A DNA stretch of 64,000 nt from DATFVJ01 sp963851085 (GTDB lineage Bacteria > Actinomycetota > Actinomycetes > Streptosporangiales > Streptosporangiaceae): assembly GCA_963851085.1 (NCBI GenBank), contig CAWKNX010000018.1, positions 124,001 through 188,000 on the forward strand, read 5' to 3'. The notes under the pieces are model-generated. The model saw only the letters and a list, made by a program, of their open reading frames with translations, was not told where the DNA came from and made no database searches. Positions within the stretch are counted from its first letter, which is position 1. Each line of letters opens with the position of its first letter. A program made the position numbers and the translations under genes. Below are positions 8,224 to 16,027 of the stretch, piece after piece.

Positions 8224-8286
8224 AATCGTGATCGATCGCCTGTTGGGCACCGGATGCGCGGGTAACCCACTGCGATCATGGAAAAC
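8224..8286. repeat. Degenerate third copy of the hairpin element
   Basis: The right side ggtaacccactgcgatcatg followed by gaaaac resembles the right arm plus flank of the intact copies (ttaccgcgatcatgaaaac). The left side aatcgtgatcgatcgc is a decayed left arm. Pairing between the arms is largely lost. It sits only ~35 bp from copy 2, suggesting local duplication followed by decay. Confidence 0.35.
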
Positions 8287-8430
8287 GGTCCGGGACGGAG
8301 CGTCCGCAACCGCGCTTGACACGGTGCGCCCGTGGCGTGTCCCACGGCTGCCGGGCGGCGCGCCGATCGAGGGCTGCAACGCGCAGGCAGGGTCGTCCCA
8401 CGGGCCGGTGTGCCCCATGGCCGTCCTGCG

Positions 8431-8817
8431 TCAGTGGGCCGTGGCACCGAATTGCGTCAGCGAGAGGGTGTTGCCATCCGGGTCGGTGAACCAGGCGACC
8501 AGGTCGCCGCCCGGAGTGGTCCAGATGCCGTCGCCGTCTTGGCCCATCCCTTCGTAGCGGGTGAACTCGACGCCACGGGCGGCCAGGTCCCTGACGACAT
8601 GCCTGATCTCGGGGACAGCCCAGCCGAGAACGGTGAACGGTTGGGGCCGCAGGTCGTCGACCTTTGTGATCCGCATCATCGTGTCCCGGGCCCGCAGAAC
8701 GCAGGCGAATGAGGTGACCTCCTCGACGGTGAGGCCCAGGGTTCCCTCGTAGAAGCGCCGCGCGAGCTCCAGGTTCGTGGCGGGAACGAAGACGACGATC
8801 GGCGCCGTGTCAAGCAT
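8431..8817 (-). CDS. VOC-superfamily (glyoxalase/bleomycin resistance-like) protein
   Basis: The protein has 128 residues with two beta-alpha-beta-beta-beta modules. The first strand IVVFVPATNLELARRFYEG and the closing GGDLVAWFTDPDGNTLSLTQF are typical of VOC proteins, which bind metals or small toxic ligands. The canonical C-terminal metal-ligand segment (DPDGN) is present; the N-terminal ligand is not obvious. I prefer the ATG at 8817; a GTG at 8829 would add four residues. It stands alone, so the ligand is unknown. Confidence 0.82.
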   Translation of the reverse strand: MLDTAPIVVFVPATNLELARRFYEGTLGLTVEEVTSFACVLRARDTMMRITKVDDLRPQPFTVLGWAVPEIRHVVRDLAARGVEFTRYEGMGQDGDGIWTTPGGDLVAWFTDPDGNTLSLTQFGATAH

Positions 8818-8911
8818 CTGGGCCCCCACGCGGATCGATTGTGTCCGTACCAGGGCTGCTCATCATAGGCGCGGTGAGCTGACACTCTTACGCCACCGCG
8901 GCAGCTAGTGG

Positions 8912-8984
8912 GCCGGCTGCGCGCGTGGTGGGCCGGCTGCGCGCCTTGTGCCGGCTGCGCGCCTTGTGCCGGCTGCGCGCCTGT
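8912..8984 (+). repeat. 18-bp tandem repeat, four copies
   Basis: Units of gccggctgcgcgccttgt occur at 8932-8949 and 8950-8967, with variants at 8912-8931 and 8968-8984. It lies in the ~280-bp intergenic stretch before the NTF2-like gene. No coding or regulatory role is evident. Confidence 0.85.
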
Positions 8985-9095
8985 GGGGCGGCACCGCCGA
9001 CTGCGCGCCCGGTGCGTTGGCTGCTGCCCGGCTGGCGCCTGGCCTCATTTTTGCGCTACCACGAGAGTGTCATACCCGGGGGATACGCTCCCGCC

Positions 9096-9473
9096 ATGAA
9101 CGACGCACATCAAGCAGTGGCTGCCTACTGGGCCGCGGCGGAAGCCAGGGACTGGCAGGCATTCGGTGACCTGCTTGCCGAACAAGTGGTGTATGAGGCT
9201 CCACAGCCGCGGGAGCGGGTCCGCGGCCGGGCCGCTTATCTCCGGTTCAACATCGAAGGCTTCCCAGGCAACTGGCATCTGGTGGTGGAGCGGATCGTCG
9301 CCGAGGGACGGCGGGCGGCGAGCTGGATCAACTTCTCCGATGCCGACAGCACGCAGTCCGGTCTGACCTTCTTCGATCTCGACAGTGACGGCCGGATCGC
9401 CCGGATCACCGATTTCTGGCCCGATCCTTACGAGCCGCCAGCCGGACGCGCACACCTTGCCGAGCGTTATTGA
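9096..9473 (+). CDS. NTF2-like (SnoaL-type) nuclear transport factor 2 family protein
   Basis: The protein has 125 residues. An N-terminal helix (AVAAYWAAAEARDWQAFGDL) leads to VVYEAPQPRERVRGRAAYL and the long curved sheet ending in LDSDGRIARITDFWPDPYEP. This is the SnoaL-like cone fold that serves as a ligand pocket or a small isomerase/hydrolase. The start ATG at 9096 is the first methionine before the conserved helix; a purine-rich ggggga lies 12 bp upstream. Single gene, function unassigned. Confidence 0.8.
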   Translation: MNDAHQAVAAYWAAAEARDWQAFGDLLAEQVVYEAPQPRERVRGRAAYLRFNIEGFPGNWHLVVERIVAEGRRAASWINFSDADSTQSGLTFFDLDSDGRIARITDFWPDPYEPPAGRAHLAERY

Positions 9474-9961
9474 TCAGCTCGATCCCGCCTACCTCGACCG
9501 GCGGTCGGCCGCGATGAGGCCTCTGCCGGTGCCGGTGAGGCCCGTCGCCAGCCCCACGTGGTCGCTCGTTCCGGGTCTGCGGTCTGTACCGCGCTAATGA
9601 CAGGATCCGCGCCTGCAGTCGGTGCCGTTGCGGTCGCCGCGGCCGGGCGTCGTTGCCGCCCAGATGGTGGCGGGCGAGGCCGGGTCCTTCGGGAATCCGA
9701 CCGCCACGTGCCCTGGGAGCGCGCGTCCCCGGAAGGGACACCATGGGTTTGGGACAAACCCGACTGCCTGAAGGCCTGGTGTCAGCGGGCAGCCACCCCC
9801 GATTTTCCCACCCGGAACGGGCGTCCCCCGCAGGGGAACGGCCAACTTCTGTGGATATGCCGGCGGCATGAGGTCGCGGTTGTGGATACGCGGATATCCG
9901 GTCAATGAGTCGCTAGAATGTTCGTATTGACGTTCTCTAGCTGCCCGGGGAGGTGACCACG
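9474..9961. other. Intergenic stretch upstream of the DUF222 gene
   Basis: No gene is convincingly supported; short open frames here have no recognisable domain and overlap each other on both strands. The last 80 bp become AT-richer, with tagaat at 9914-9919 as a possible -10 box and ggggagg at 9947-9953 as the ribosome site for the next gene. Confidence 0.5.
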
Positions 9962-11500
9962 ATGCCGGCTCTCACACCTGGGCCTGCGCGTGCTGTGGCG
10001 CCTGTGGCGGCGGCGTCGGCGCCTGCGCGCCCGGCAGCGGCGGCCGGCCCGGGTGCCGCCGGGGTGTGGGCGAGTGGGGTGGCGTGGCCGCGGGCCGGGC
10101 GTGATGAGGAATCCTGGCAGCGGGCGGTGCTGGCCGAGGAGGTGGCGGCGTTTGGTGTCGGGGAGCCGCCGCCGGAGGGTGAACTGTGGGGGTGTGCGCC
10201 CGATCCGTGGGCCGATCCGCCTGGCGACGCCGAGGCCGACGTCCCGGCGCAGGTGTGGATCAGCGGGGCCGGGGCGGAAGACGCCGCGGCGCCGCCGGAC
10301 CTGTTTGCGGCCGGGATGTGGCGTGGTGAAGGCGCGGGGGCGGGTGCGGGGTTTTGTGACGGCGGTGTGCTGGATGCGCTGGAGCCGGGTGCGGTGCTGG
10401 CGGGGTTCGCCGCCGATACCGGGGCCGGGGGGCTGGGCAGCATCTCTGATGATGAGCTGATCGGGGTGGTGCGGGCGTGGCGGCGGCTGTCGTCGTGGGC
10501 GGCGGCTGGTGAGCTCGCCGCGGTGGGTGAGCTTGTGGCGCGCCGGGAGCGCGGCCGGGCCGGGCGTGGCGGCGGTGGGGTGCCGGCGTTTGACTGGGTG
10601 GCCGATGAGCTGGCGTGTGCGCTGACGCTGACCCGGTGGAGTGCGGAGAATCTGGCCGGCCGGGCGTTGCGGCTGGCGGATCTGCCGGCCACGGCGGCGG
10701 CGCTGGCGCTGGGGAGCATCGACATGCCGAAGGCGCTGGCCATCATGGACGGGGTGGCCGGGCTGGAGCGGGGCCTGGCCCGCGCGGTCGAGGACATGGT
10801 GCTGGTCAAGGCACCCGGCGAGACGGCCGGTGAGCTGCGCGCGGCGGTCCGCCGCGCGGTGCTGGCGGCCGATCCGGCCGCAGCGCGGGTGCGCCGCGAA
10901 ACCGCGGAAAAGGACGCCCGGGTCGAGCTGTGGGACGAGCCGGCCGGCACGAAGGCCCTGGCGGGGCGGGATCTGCCACCCGCCGGGGTGCTGGCCGCCG
11001 ATCAGCGGATCTCCGCGATCGCCCGCGAGCTGAAAACCCGGGGCGCCGCCGGTGGCCTGGACGTGCTGCGCGCCCGGGTGTACCTGGCCCTGCTGGCCGG
11101 CCAGCCCCTGGATCAGCTGCTGGATCAGCTGCTGCCCGCCCCCGCCGGCACCGATCAGCCACCCGGTGACCTACCGCCCGCGCACGGCACCACCACCGGC
11201 ACCGCGGCCGGTGCCGGTGACCGCGGGCCCGGTGACAGCGCCGGTGAGACCGGCCCGGCCAGTGACCGCAGGCCCGGTGACAGCGCCGGTGAGACCGGCC
11301 CGGCCGGCCAGGCCGGGCCCGATACCAGCGCCACGTCCCCTGCCAGGGCCGATGGGGTGACCGGTGGGGGCGTGGACCAGGCACGCCTGCCGCTGCCGGC
11401 CGGTCTTTGCCGCCCGGCGCCCGTTCCCGGGATCACGCTGGCTGGCTGGCCGGATCCACCTGGAGCGGTCTTGATCTTGGGCGGCTGGCTGGGTCGGTGA
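9962..11500 (+). CDS. DUF222 (13E12-type) protein, N-terminal part of a split HNH gene
   Basis: The fragment has 512 residues. After an Ala/Pro/Gly-rich N-terminus comes the DUF222 helical region: LIGVVRAWRRLSSWAAAGEL, then VADELACALTLTRWSAENLAGRAL, then LAxGSIDMPKALAIMDGV, then AVRRAVLAADPAAARVRRE. A low-complexity TGPAGDR-like stretch follows. In intact 13E12 proteins this domain continues into an HNH nuclease domain; here the frame ends at 11500 and the HNH part continues in another frame. The ATG at 9962 follows ggggagg; GTG at 9953 overlaps that ribosome site. The family is abundant and repetitive in actinobacterial genomes. Confidence 0.8.
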   Translation: MPALTPGPARAVAPVAAASAPARPAAAAGPGAAGVWASGVAWPRAGRDEESWQRAVLAEEVAAFGVGEPPPEGELWGCAPDPWADPPGDAEADVPAQVWISGAGAEDAAAPPDLFAAGMWRGEGAGAGAGFCDGGVLDALEPGAVLAGFAADTGAGGLGSISDDELIGVVRAWRRLSSWAAAGELAAVGELVARRERGRAGRGGGGVPAFDWVADELACALTLTRWSAENLAGRALRLADLPATAAALALGSIDMPKALAIMDGVAGLERGLARAVEDMVLVKAPGETAGELRAAVRRAVLAADPAAARVRRETAEKDARVELWDEPAGTKALAGRDLPPAGVLAADQRISAIARELKTRGAAGGLDVLRARVYLALLAGQPLDQLLDQLLPAPAGTDQPPGDLPPAHGTTTGTAAGAGDRGPGDSAGETGPASDRRPGDSAGETGPAGQAGPDTSATSPARADGVTGGGVDQARLPLPAGLCRPAPVPGITLAGWPDPPGAVLILGGWLGR

Positions 11501-12081
11501 ACCTGACCGTGCCGCTGACGACGCTGCTGGACCTGGCCGACGAACCCGGCGAGGCCGCCGGGTTCGGGCCGCTGGACGCCGCCACCACCCGCCTGCTGGC
11601 CGGCGCCGCCGCCCGCCACCCGGCGACCCAGTGGTGCCTGACCGTGACCGACGGCACCGGGCGGGTGATCGGGCACGGCTGCCGCGGCCGGGACCGCGCC
11701 AGCCCCGCCGGTGACCGCGCCAGCCCCGGCGGCGCGGGCCGCGGCCTGGTGATCAAGATCGACCCGCTCGCCTTCCCCGGCTGCGGCCACCAGCGGGAAA
11801 CCCGCGGCTACCAGCTCACCCCGCGGCTGCGGCACCTGATCGAGATCCGCGACCGGACCTGCACCTTCCCCGGCTGCCGCCGCCCCGCCGTGCGCTGCGA
11901 CAAAGACCACACCGTGCCCTACGGCCACGGCGGCCGAACGTGCGAATGCAACACCGCCGCGCTGTGCAGAACCCATCATCAGGTCAAACAAGCCGACGGC
12001 TGGCACCTCGAGCAGCCCGCACCCGGCGTCCTGCAATGGACCACCCCATCCGGCCGCACGTACACCACCGGCCTGCCCTGA
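11497..12081 (+). CDS. HNH endonuclease domain, C-terminal part of the split DUF222 gene
   Basis: The fragment has 194 residues, starting from GTG at 11497, which overlaps the stop of the DUF222 part as GTGA; the open frame extends upstream to at least 11407. It begins with SVNLTVPLTTLLDLADEPG, a segment normally internal to 13E12 proteins. It ends with the HNH zinc-finger nuclease: CTFPGCRRPAVRCDKDH, then GHGGRTCECNTAALCRTHHQ. The metal-binding Cys pairs and catalytic His are intact. It is either a frameshifted single gene or a coupled two-protein version. Frame change lies between ~11400 and 11497. Confidence 0.75.
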   Translation: MNLTVPLTTLLDLADEPGEAAGFGPLDAATTRLLAGAAARHPATQWCLTVTDGTGRVIGHGCRGRDRASPAGDRASPGGAGRGLVIKIDPLAFPGCGHQRETRGYQLTPRLRHLIEIRDRTCTFPGCRRPAVRCDKDHTVPYGHGGRTCECNTAALCRTHHQVKQADGWHLEQPAPGVLQWTTPSGRTYTTGLP

Positions 12082-12251
12082 CACACCGCAACCGCGAGCC
12101 GCACCCCCGGGCGGGACCCCCTTATCCTGGCGTGTTCCCGCACGCGGCCTGCCCCCAGCGGCCGGCCACGATCGTGGCCAGCCCTGAATCGAGCGCGTGA
12201 GCCCTCCACGCTTGAACACGCCGCCGGACCCCGCGTGCCGGTTGCGACGTG

Positions 12252-12524
12252 TTAGCTGATCCGGGCGCGGTGCTTGAGGAACTGTTCGTGACGGGTGTGA
12301 CGTTGCTGCCCCAGGAAAGCACGGAACTTGCCGAGCCGGTACGCGGGACCGTGCGCGCGCACCGCGATCTCGACCTCGAAATCGCGGCTGAGATGGCTGA
12401 TGTGGCGCTCGACGGCAGGCGGATCCAGATGCTCGCCGCGGTCAAGCGATACCAAGTCGGCGATTTGCTCCACGGAAATGAAGCCACCGTTGGCCCGCAA
12501 CGCCAGGTAGACCGGGTCGTGCAC
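12252..12524 (-). CDS. Small winged-helix-like protein at the end of the restriction-modification operon
   Basis: The protein has 90 residues. The pattern FISVEQIADLVSLD followed by AVERHISHLSRDFEVEIAV and a YRLGKFRAFL hairpin reads like a small winged helix-turn-helix domain with a basic tail. It starts 15 bp after the methyltransferase stop on the same strand, so it is probably co-transcribed. Small DNA-binding proteins in such positions often control restriction-modification genes, but this one does not look like a classic C-protein. No named family recognised. Confidence 0.55.
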   Translation of the reverse strand: MHDPVYLALRANGGFISVEQIADLVSLDRGEHLDPPAVERHISHLSRDFEVEIAVRAHGPAYRLGKFRAFLGQQRHTRHEQFLKHRARIS

Positions 12525-12538
12525 CGGTTCGGTGTGCT

Positions 12539-13508
12539 CTACAAGGGGGCGTGGCTCGCCGCCATGGTGCAGTGCCAGCGGATCGACGCGCCGACGGCGC
12601 GCGCGACAGGCGGCGGGAAAGCGTTGCCGATCTGCCGGTACCTCGCGGTCTTCCGGCCGGTGAACTCCCAGTTCCAGCCGTCCCGCCAGCCCTGCAGCCG
12701 CGCGACCATCTCGCAGGTCAGCTTGGGTGCCAGGGCCGGATCGTCGGCCGCGGCGGGGGGCTCATCCGCGACGCTGAGCGCGTTCACGCCGAGCTGCGCC
12801 CAGGCGTGCTTCGCCCGGGTTGGCCCGAGATCGGCGCCGCCGTGCTTCTTGGAGCCGCCGACGATCGTCGGCGCGATCGCCGCCGCGCGCCGTGCCCACC
12901 GCTGCGTGCCGCGCCAGCCACGGGAGCCCATGAGGTCGGCCAGCGTCTCACCGACCGTTAGCGGCTGATCCTGCGGCGCGGGCCACGAGAACCATGGCGC
13001 GTCCTCCGGCCGCAACGCGACAAGCACGAAACCGTGGCCGTAGCTGCGGGACCCCATGGTCGGACGCGTGCAACAGCCGCCACTGCGCGATGTAGCCGAG
13101 TTGCCGAAGCCGGTCGAGCACGTGCTGCCGGTAGGCGGCGAAACGGCCCGTGCTCAGCCCGCGCACGTTCTCCAGCAGGAGCGCACGGGGCAGGACCGTG
13201 CCACACAGTTCCACCGCCCAGGCGAACAGGTCGCGCTCGTCCGCCGCCCCGAGTTGCTTGCCCGCTACCGTGAATGGCGGGCACGGAACGCCCCCGGCGA
13301 GCAGCGCCACGCCCTCGTAGCTGGCGGGATTCCACACCGCCGGGTCGGCCACGTCACCCACGGCGACCTTCCACCCCGGCCGGTTCGCCCGCAGCGTGTT
13401 GCACGCGTGGCCGTCAAGTTCGACGGCGAGGGCGTGCTCGAAGCCCGCATGCTCCAGGCCGAGGGCCTGGCCGCCTGCGCCGGCGCAGATCTCGACCGCT
13501 TCGAGCAC
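12539..13508 (-). pseudogene. DNA (cytosine-5) methyltransferase, M.NaeI-like position, frameshifted
   Basis: 5mC methyltransferase motifs in order: I EICAGAGGQALGLEHAGF (SAM binding), IV GGVPCPPF with the catalytic Cys, VI ENVRG, VIII DHGVPQLRPRF, then target region, IX/X RYRQIGNAFPPPVARAVG. Motifs I-VIII and IX-X are in different frames. One extra base in the run AAA at 13029-13031 (plus strand) separates RPRF from VLVALRPEDAPWF. Removing it restores one ~320-residue enzyme. The GTG at 13508 is chosen because aagggagg lies just upstream. As sequenced, the enzyme would lose its specificity and C-terminal motifs. Its partner is the upstream NaeI-like gene. Confidence 0.85.
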
Positions 13509-13665
13509 CCGGCCTCCCTTCGGCGGCTGTGTTCGGTCGCGAAGCACCGCGAACCCACCGCGCTAATCCTCCCGTGCCGCGACCGGAAGCCGTCGGACGG
13601 CGCCGCAACGGCATATCGTGTCAGGGGCTCAGCGGGAACCGTATCGGCGGCGGCCGACATCGACG

Positions 13666-14721
13666 TCAGGGAGCGGCGGGGCCGGCTCGGCGGGATCTTC
13701 CGCCGGCCATCCATTCGCCGTCGCCAAGCCGCACCCACGGCCGGCCGTTCCCTCGGTTCCCACCGTTCCCGTCATTCCCGCGGCTCCCACCGTCCGAACC
13801 GTTCGCAGCGTCCGCAGCGTTCGCAGCGTCCGCACTGTTCGCACTGTTCGCGCCTTCTCCAGAGCTACCGCTGCCGCGCCGCCGCACCAGCCGCGCGCTG
13901 ACGAACTCACCGGGGCCTGGCGCGGGGAGGCCGAGCGCCGCGGCCGTTTCCCTGTGGCTGCCGTAGCCGCCGAGGATCACGATTCCCTCGCCGCGTAGCT
14001 GGTCGCGTGCGCCGCCGCCCGCGCGTACGCGTTTCATGTAGTCGTCCTGCTGCGCGACCGTGGCGATCACGGCTCTGGTGATCCGCCTGCGCTGCGCGCG
14101 GCGGAAAAGCTCGTTCACCCGCTGCTGTCCGGAGGGCAGGGCGAGAATCCCCGCTACCGTCCGCGTGGGCAGCCGCAGCAGCGCGTTCTCCGCCAGCGGC
14201 GCGCGCAGATGCAGCCAGCGGATCGCGCCGATACCCGCCTCGTTGAGCCCACGCTTGAGATCGCGGTTGGGCGCCGTACGCAGGTACTGCTAACGCGCCC
14301 GCACCAGGCCGGCGCACCAGCGGCCCTGCTCGTCGCTTGCCGAGACGAGAAGAAGCAACATCCCGAACGCCTCCGGTGGGATCATCCACCCGCCAACGCG
14401 CTGTGAGAACTTGCAGTCGACCTCTGCGCCGGCGATCGAGTAGTCAAGCACCGCGCCGTCCGCGAAGCCGAACTCACGCTGCAGGCCGATCTCGACCAGC
14501 GTGCCCGCGTGCGTCTTCTCCGTCTTGTGCAACTGGTCCCAGCGGTACCGGCCGGTGTGCCTGCCGTCGAGCAGGAGGTCGATGGTGCGGCGCAGTGCCG
14601 AGGCGATGCGCTGCCCACCCGGGTCGAGGGCGAGCAGGTGGCGGAGCACCCGGTCCTGTTCGGGATCTTCGTCGGCAGGGATCTCCATGCCGGGAAACGG
14701 GGCCTGGATCGCATCCCACAT
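13666..14721 (-). pseudogene. NaeI-like type II restriction endonuclease, interrupted by an in-frame amber codon
   Basis: The frame carries a clear NaeI-type catalytic domain: RWDQLHKTEKTHAGTLVEI, then DYSIAGAEVDCKFS containing the D...D-x-K active-site residues. The second, winged-helix part reads APNRDLKRGLNEAG, VNELFRRAQRRRITRAVIATV and DDYMKRVRAGGGARDQLRGE. A TAG at 14290-14292 interrupts an otherwise single frame of 351 residues; a CAG-to-TAG change would explain it. NaeI cuts GCCGGC and needs a second site for activation. The start ATG at 14721 overlaps the upstream stop (TGATG). The C-terminus has a 9-bp-repeat-encoded NSADAAN-type tail not expected in NaeI. Identity rests on recalled NaeI sequence. 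Confidence 0.82.
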
Positions 14722-15770
14722 CACCCGGCTGAGCGTAGCCCGGAGCTTGCCCTTCCTCCCACCGCCCAGGCGGCGGCGAAGCGCGGCGCGTCCCACCCGA
14801 GCGCCGCGAGGTCAAGCTCGCCGTAACGGGCGACTGCCTCGCCGCACCGCTGCCGCCAGGCAAGTTCCCTGGGTGGACCGGGATCGAGGCGACGCAGCCG
14901 GTCAGCCTCGCCGAGCAGCACGTCGAACGTGTGCGCGTTGGCGTCGAACGCCGAAGCCGAGGCCAGCCACTGCGGCGTCCGCCCGTGGCAACTGGAGCAC
15001 CGGCATGCCCACACGGGATCGCGGGTGGCCTCGTACGCGCGCACCACGGCGGCGACGGGCGCGAAGGAAAGCACCGGAGCAGCGATGATCTCCGGCGGTG
15101 CCGGGCGCCACCGGGTCTTATGCGCCGCGGCCTCTTCCTCACTCGCCGCGGGGTGCAGCTGGCGCAGGCTGCGGCGCACCCCGACCGCCGACCAACGCGC
15201 GCCGAACGCGAGCCCGGCGACCGCGCCGACTCCGGTACCGAGCAGGGCCGCGGACGGCAGCGCGCGCAGCAGGTCGGTCAGGCCCGCCACCGCCCCAGGC
15301 GCGGCGAGTGGGTCGCCGCGGTGCTCGAGCACGAGAGCGACGGGGACGCCGTGCGTGATCACCTCTGCGATCAGGGTTTCCCTGTCCTGGCGCAGCCAGT
15401 GCGGATGGAGTGGGAGCACGGCCGTCACGTCCGGCCCCGCCTCGGCAGCCTGGCGCAGGACGGCGCGCAGCGCCGCCAGGTCACCGTCGCCGATGTAACC
15501 GGAGTCGGTGAGGACCGCGGTGACGCCCGCGGCCCGCTGGCCCGTCAGCCAGGACGGCGCGAGGTGGGCCGTGCCGCGGGTCCGTGCGGCACCGGCGTAC
15601 CTGCGCCTGTCGGCCAGCATGGGGCGCGCGAATCCCTGCCTGTGCGCCGCGTGCACGGCCTCGATCGCGCCGGCTCCGGTGAACACGAGGCCGCTGCCCG
15701 GCCGGTCGGCGAGCCGCAGCACCTCGAGCGATTCCCTCGCGGCCACCTGGACCAGCAGGCACCCGCTCAC
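14721..15770 (-). CDS. TGT-like TIM-barrel protein with C-x-C-x2-C...H zinc motif, heading the R-M operon
   Basis: The protein has 349 residues, GTG start with aggagg 6 nt upstream. No name is certain. Alternating strands and helices suggest a (beta-alpha)8 barrel. AVLTDSGYIG resembles the DSGGF nucleophile region of tRNA-guanine transglycosylases, and AVAGLAFGARW resembles their GGLAVGE segment. The C-terminal CRCSSCHG followed by DANAHTFDVLL resembles their CxCxxC...HN zinc site. Such enzymes swap guanine for 7-deazaguanines in tRNA, or in DNA for DpdA. The stop overlaps the start of the NaeI-like gene (TGATG), so a role linked to DNA modification is plausible but inferred. An unrelated TIM-barrel enzyme is the alternative. 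Confidence 0.5.
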   Translation of the reverse strand: MSGCLLVQVAARESLEVLRLADRPGSGLVFTGAGAIEAVHAAHRQGFARPMLADRRRYAGAARTRGTAHLAPSWLTGQRAAGVTAVLTDSGYIGDGDLAALRAVLRQAAEAGPDVTAVLPLHPHWLRQDRETLIAEVITHGVPVALVLEHRGDPLAAPGAVAGLTDLLRALPSAALLGTGVGAVAGLAFGARWSAVGVRRSLRQLHPAASEEEAAAHKTRWRPAPPEIIAAPVLSFAPVAAVVRAYEATRDPVWACRCSSCHGRTPQWLASASAFDANAHTFDVLLGEADRLRRLDPGPPRELAWRQRCGEAVARYGELDLAALGWDAPRFAAAWAVGGRASSGLRSAG

Positions 15771-15970
15771 GCACGCCTCCTGCCCCGCCGCTCCGCCGGG
15801 CCCCGCAAGAAAATGTCAGACCCGTGTGAGACGGTCCACTCATGCGCGTTATACCCCGGCCGGGGCATCGCATGGCGTGTGGCAGGGTGGGAACAGAAGG
15901 GTGGGAACAGAGTGGAATGCGGCTATCCCGGAGCCGGATCTGACGCGTGTTCGGCCAGCTTTTTTGGCTA

Positions 15971-16012
15971 GCGAGAGCGACACCGCGAGAGCGACACCGC
16001 GAGAACGACACG
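15971..16012 (+). repeat. 14-bp tandem repeat in the egtA leader, three copies
   Basis: gcgagagcgacacc occurs at 15971-15984 and 15985-15998, with a variant (gcgagaacgacacg) at 15999-16012. The array ends exactly where the ribosome site aaggag (16013-16018) of egtA begins, so changes in copy number would alter the leader but not the coding frame. Confidence 0.85.
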
Positions 16013-16027
16013 AAGGAGTGCCATCCC

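Noticed and set aside
8912..8984. Short regular repeats considered as a CRISPR array
   Set aside because: The units are directly adjacent without unique spacers, and no cas genes are near.
9558..9908. 116-codon plus-strand frame in the gap before the DUF222 gene
   Set aside because: No domain, no ribosome site, and overlapping frames on both strands are equally long.
12164..12179. 16-bp palindrome GGCCACGATCGTGGCC as a terminator
   Set aside because: It has no loop, so it cannot form a stable RNA hairpin of the usual kind; may be chance in GC-rich DNA.
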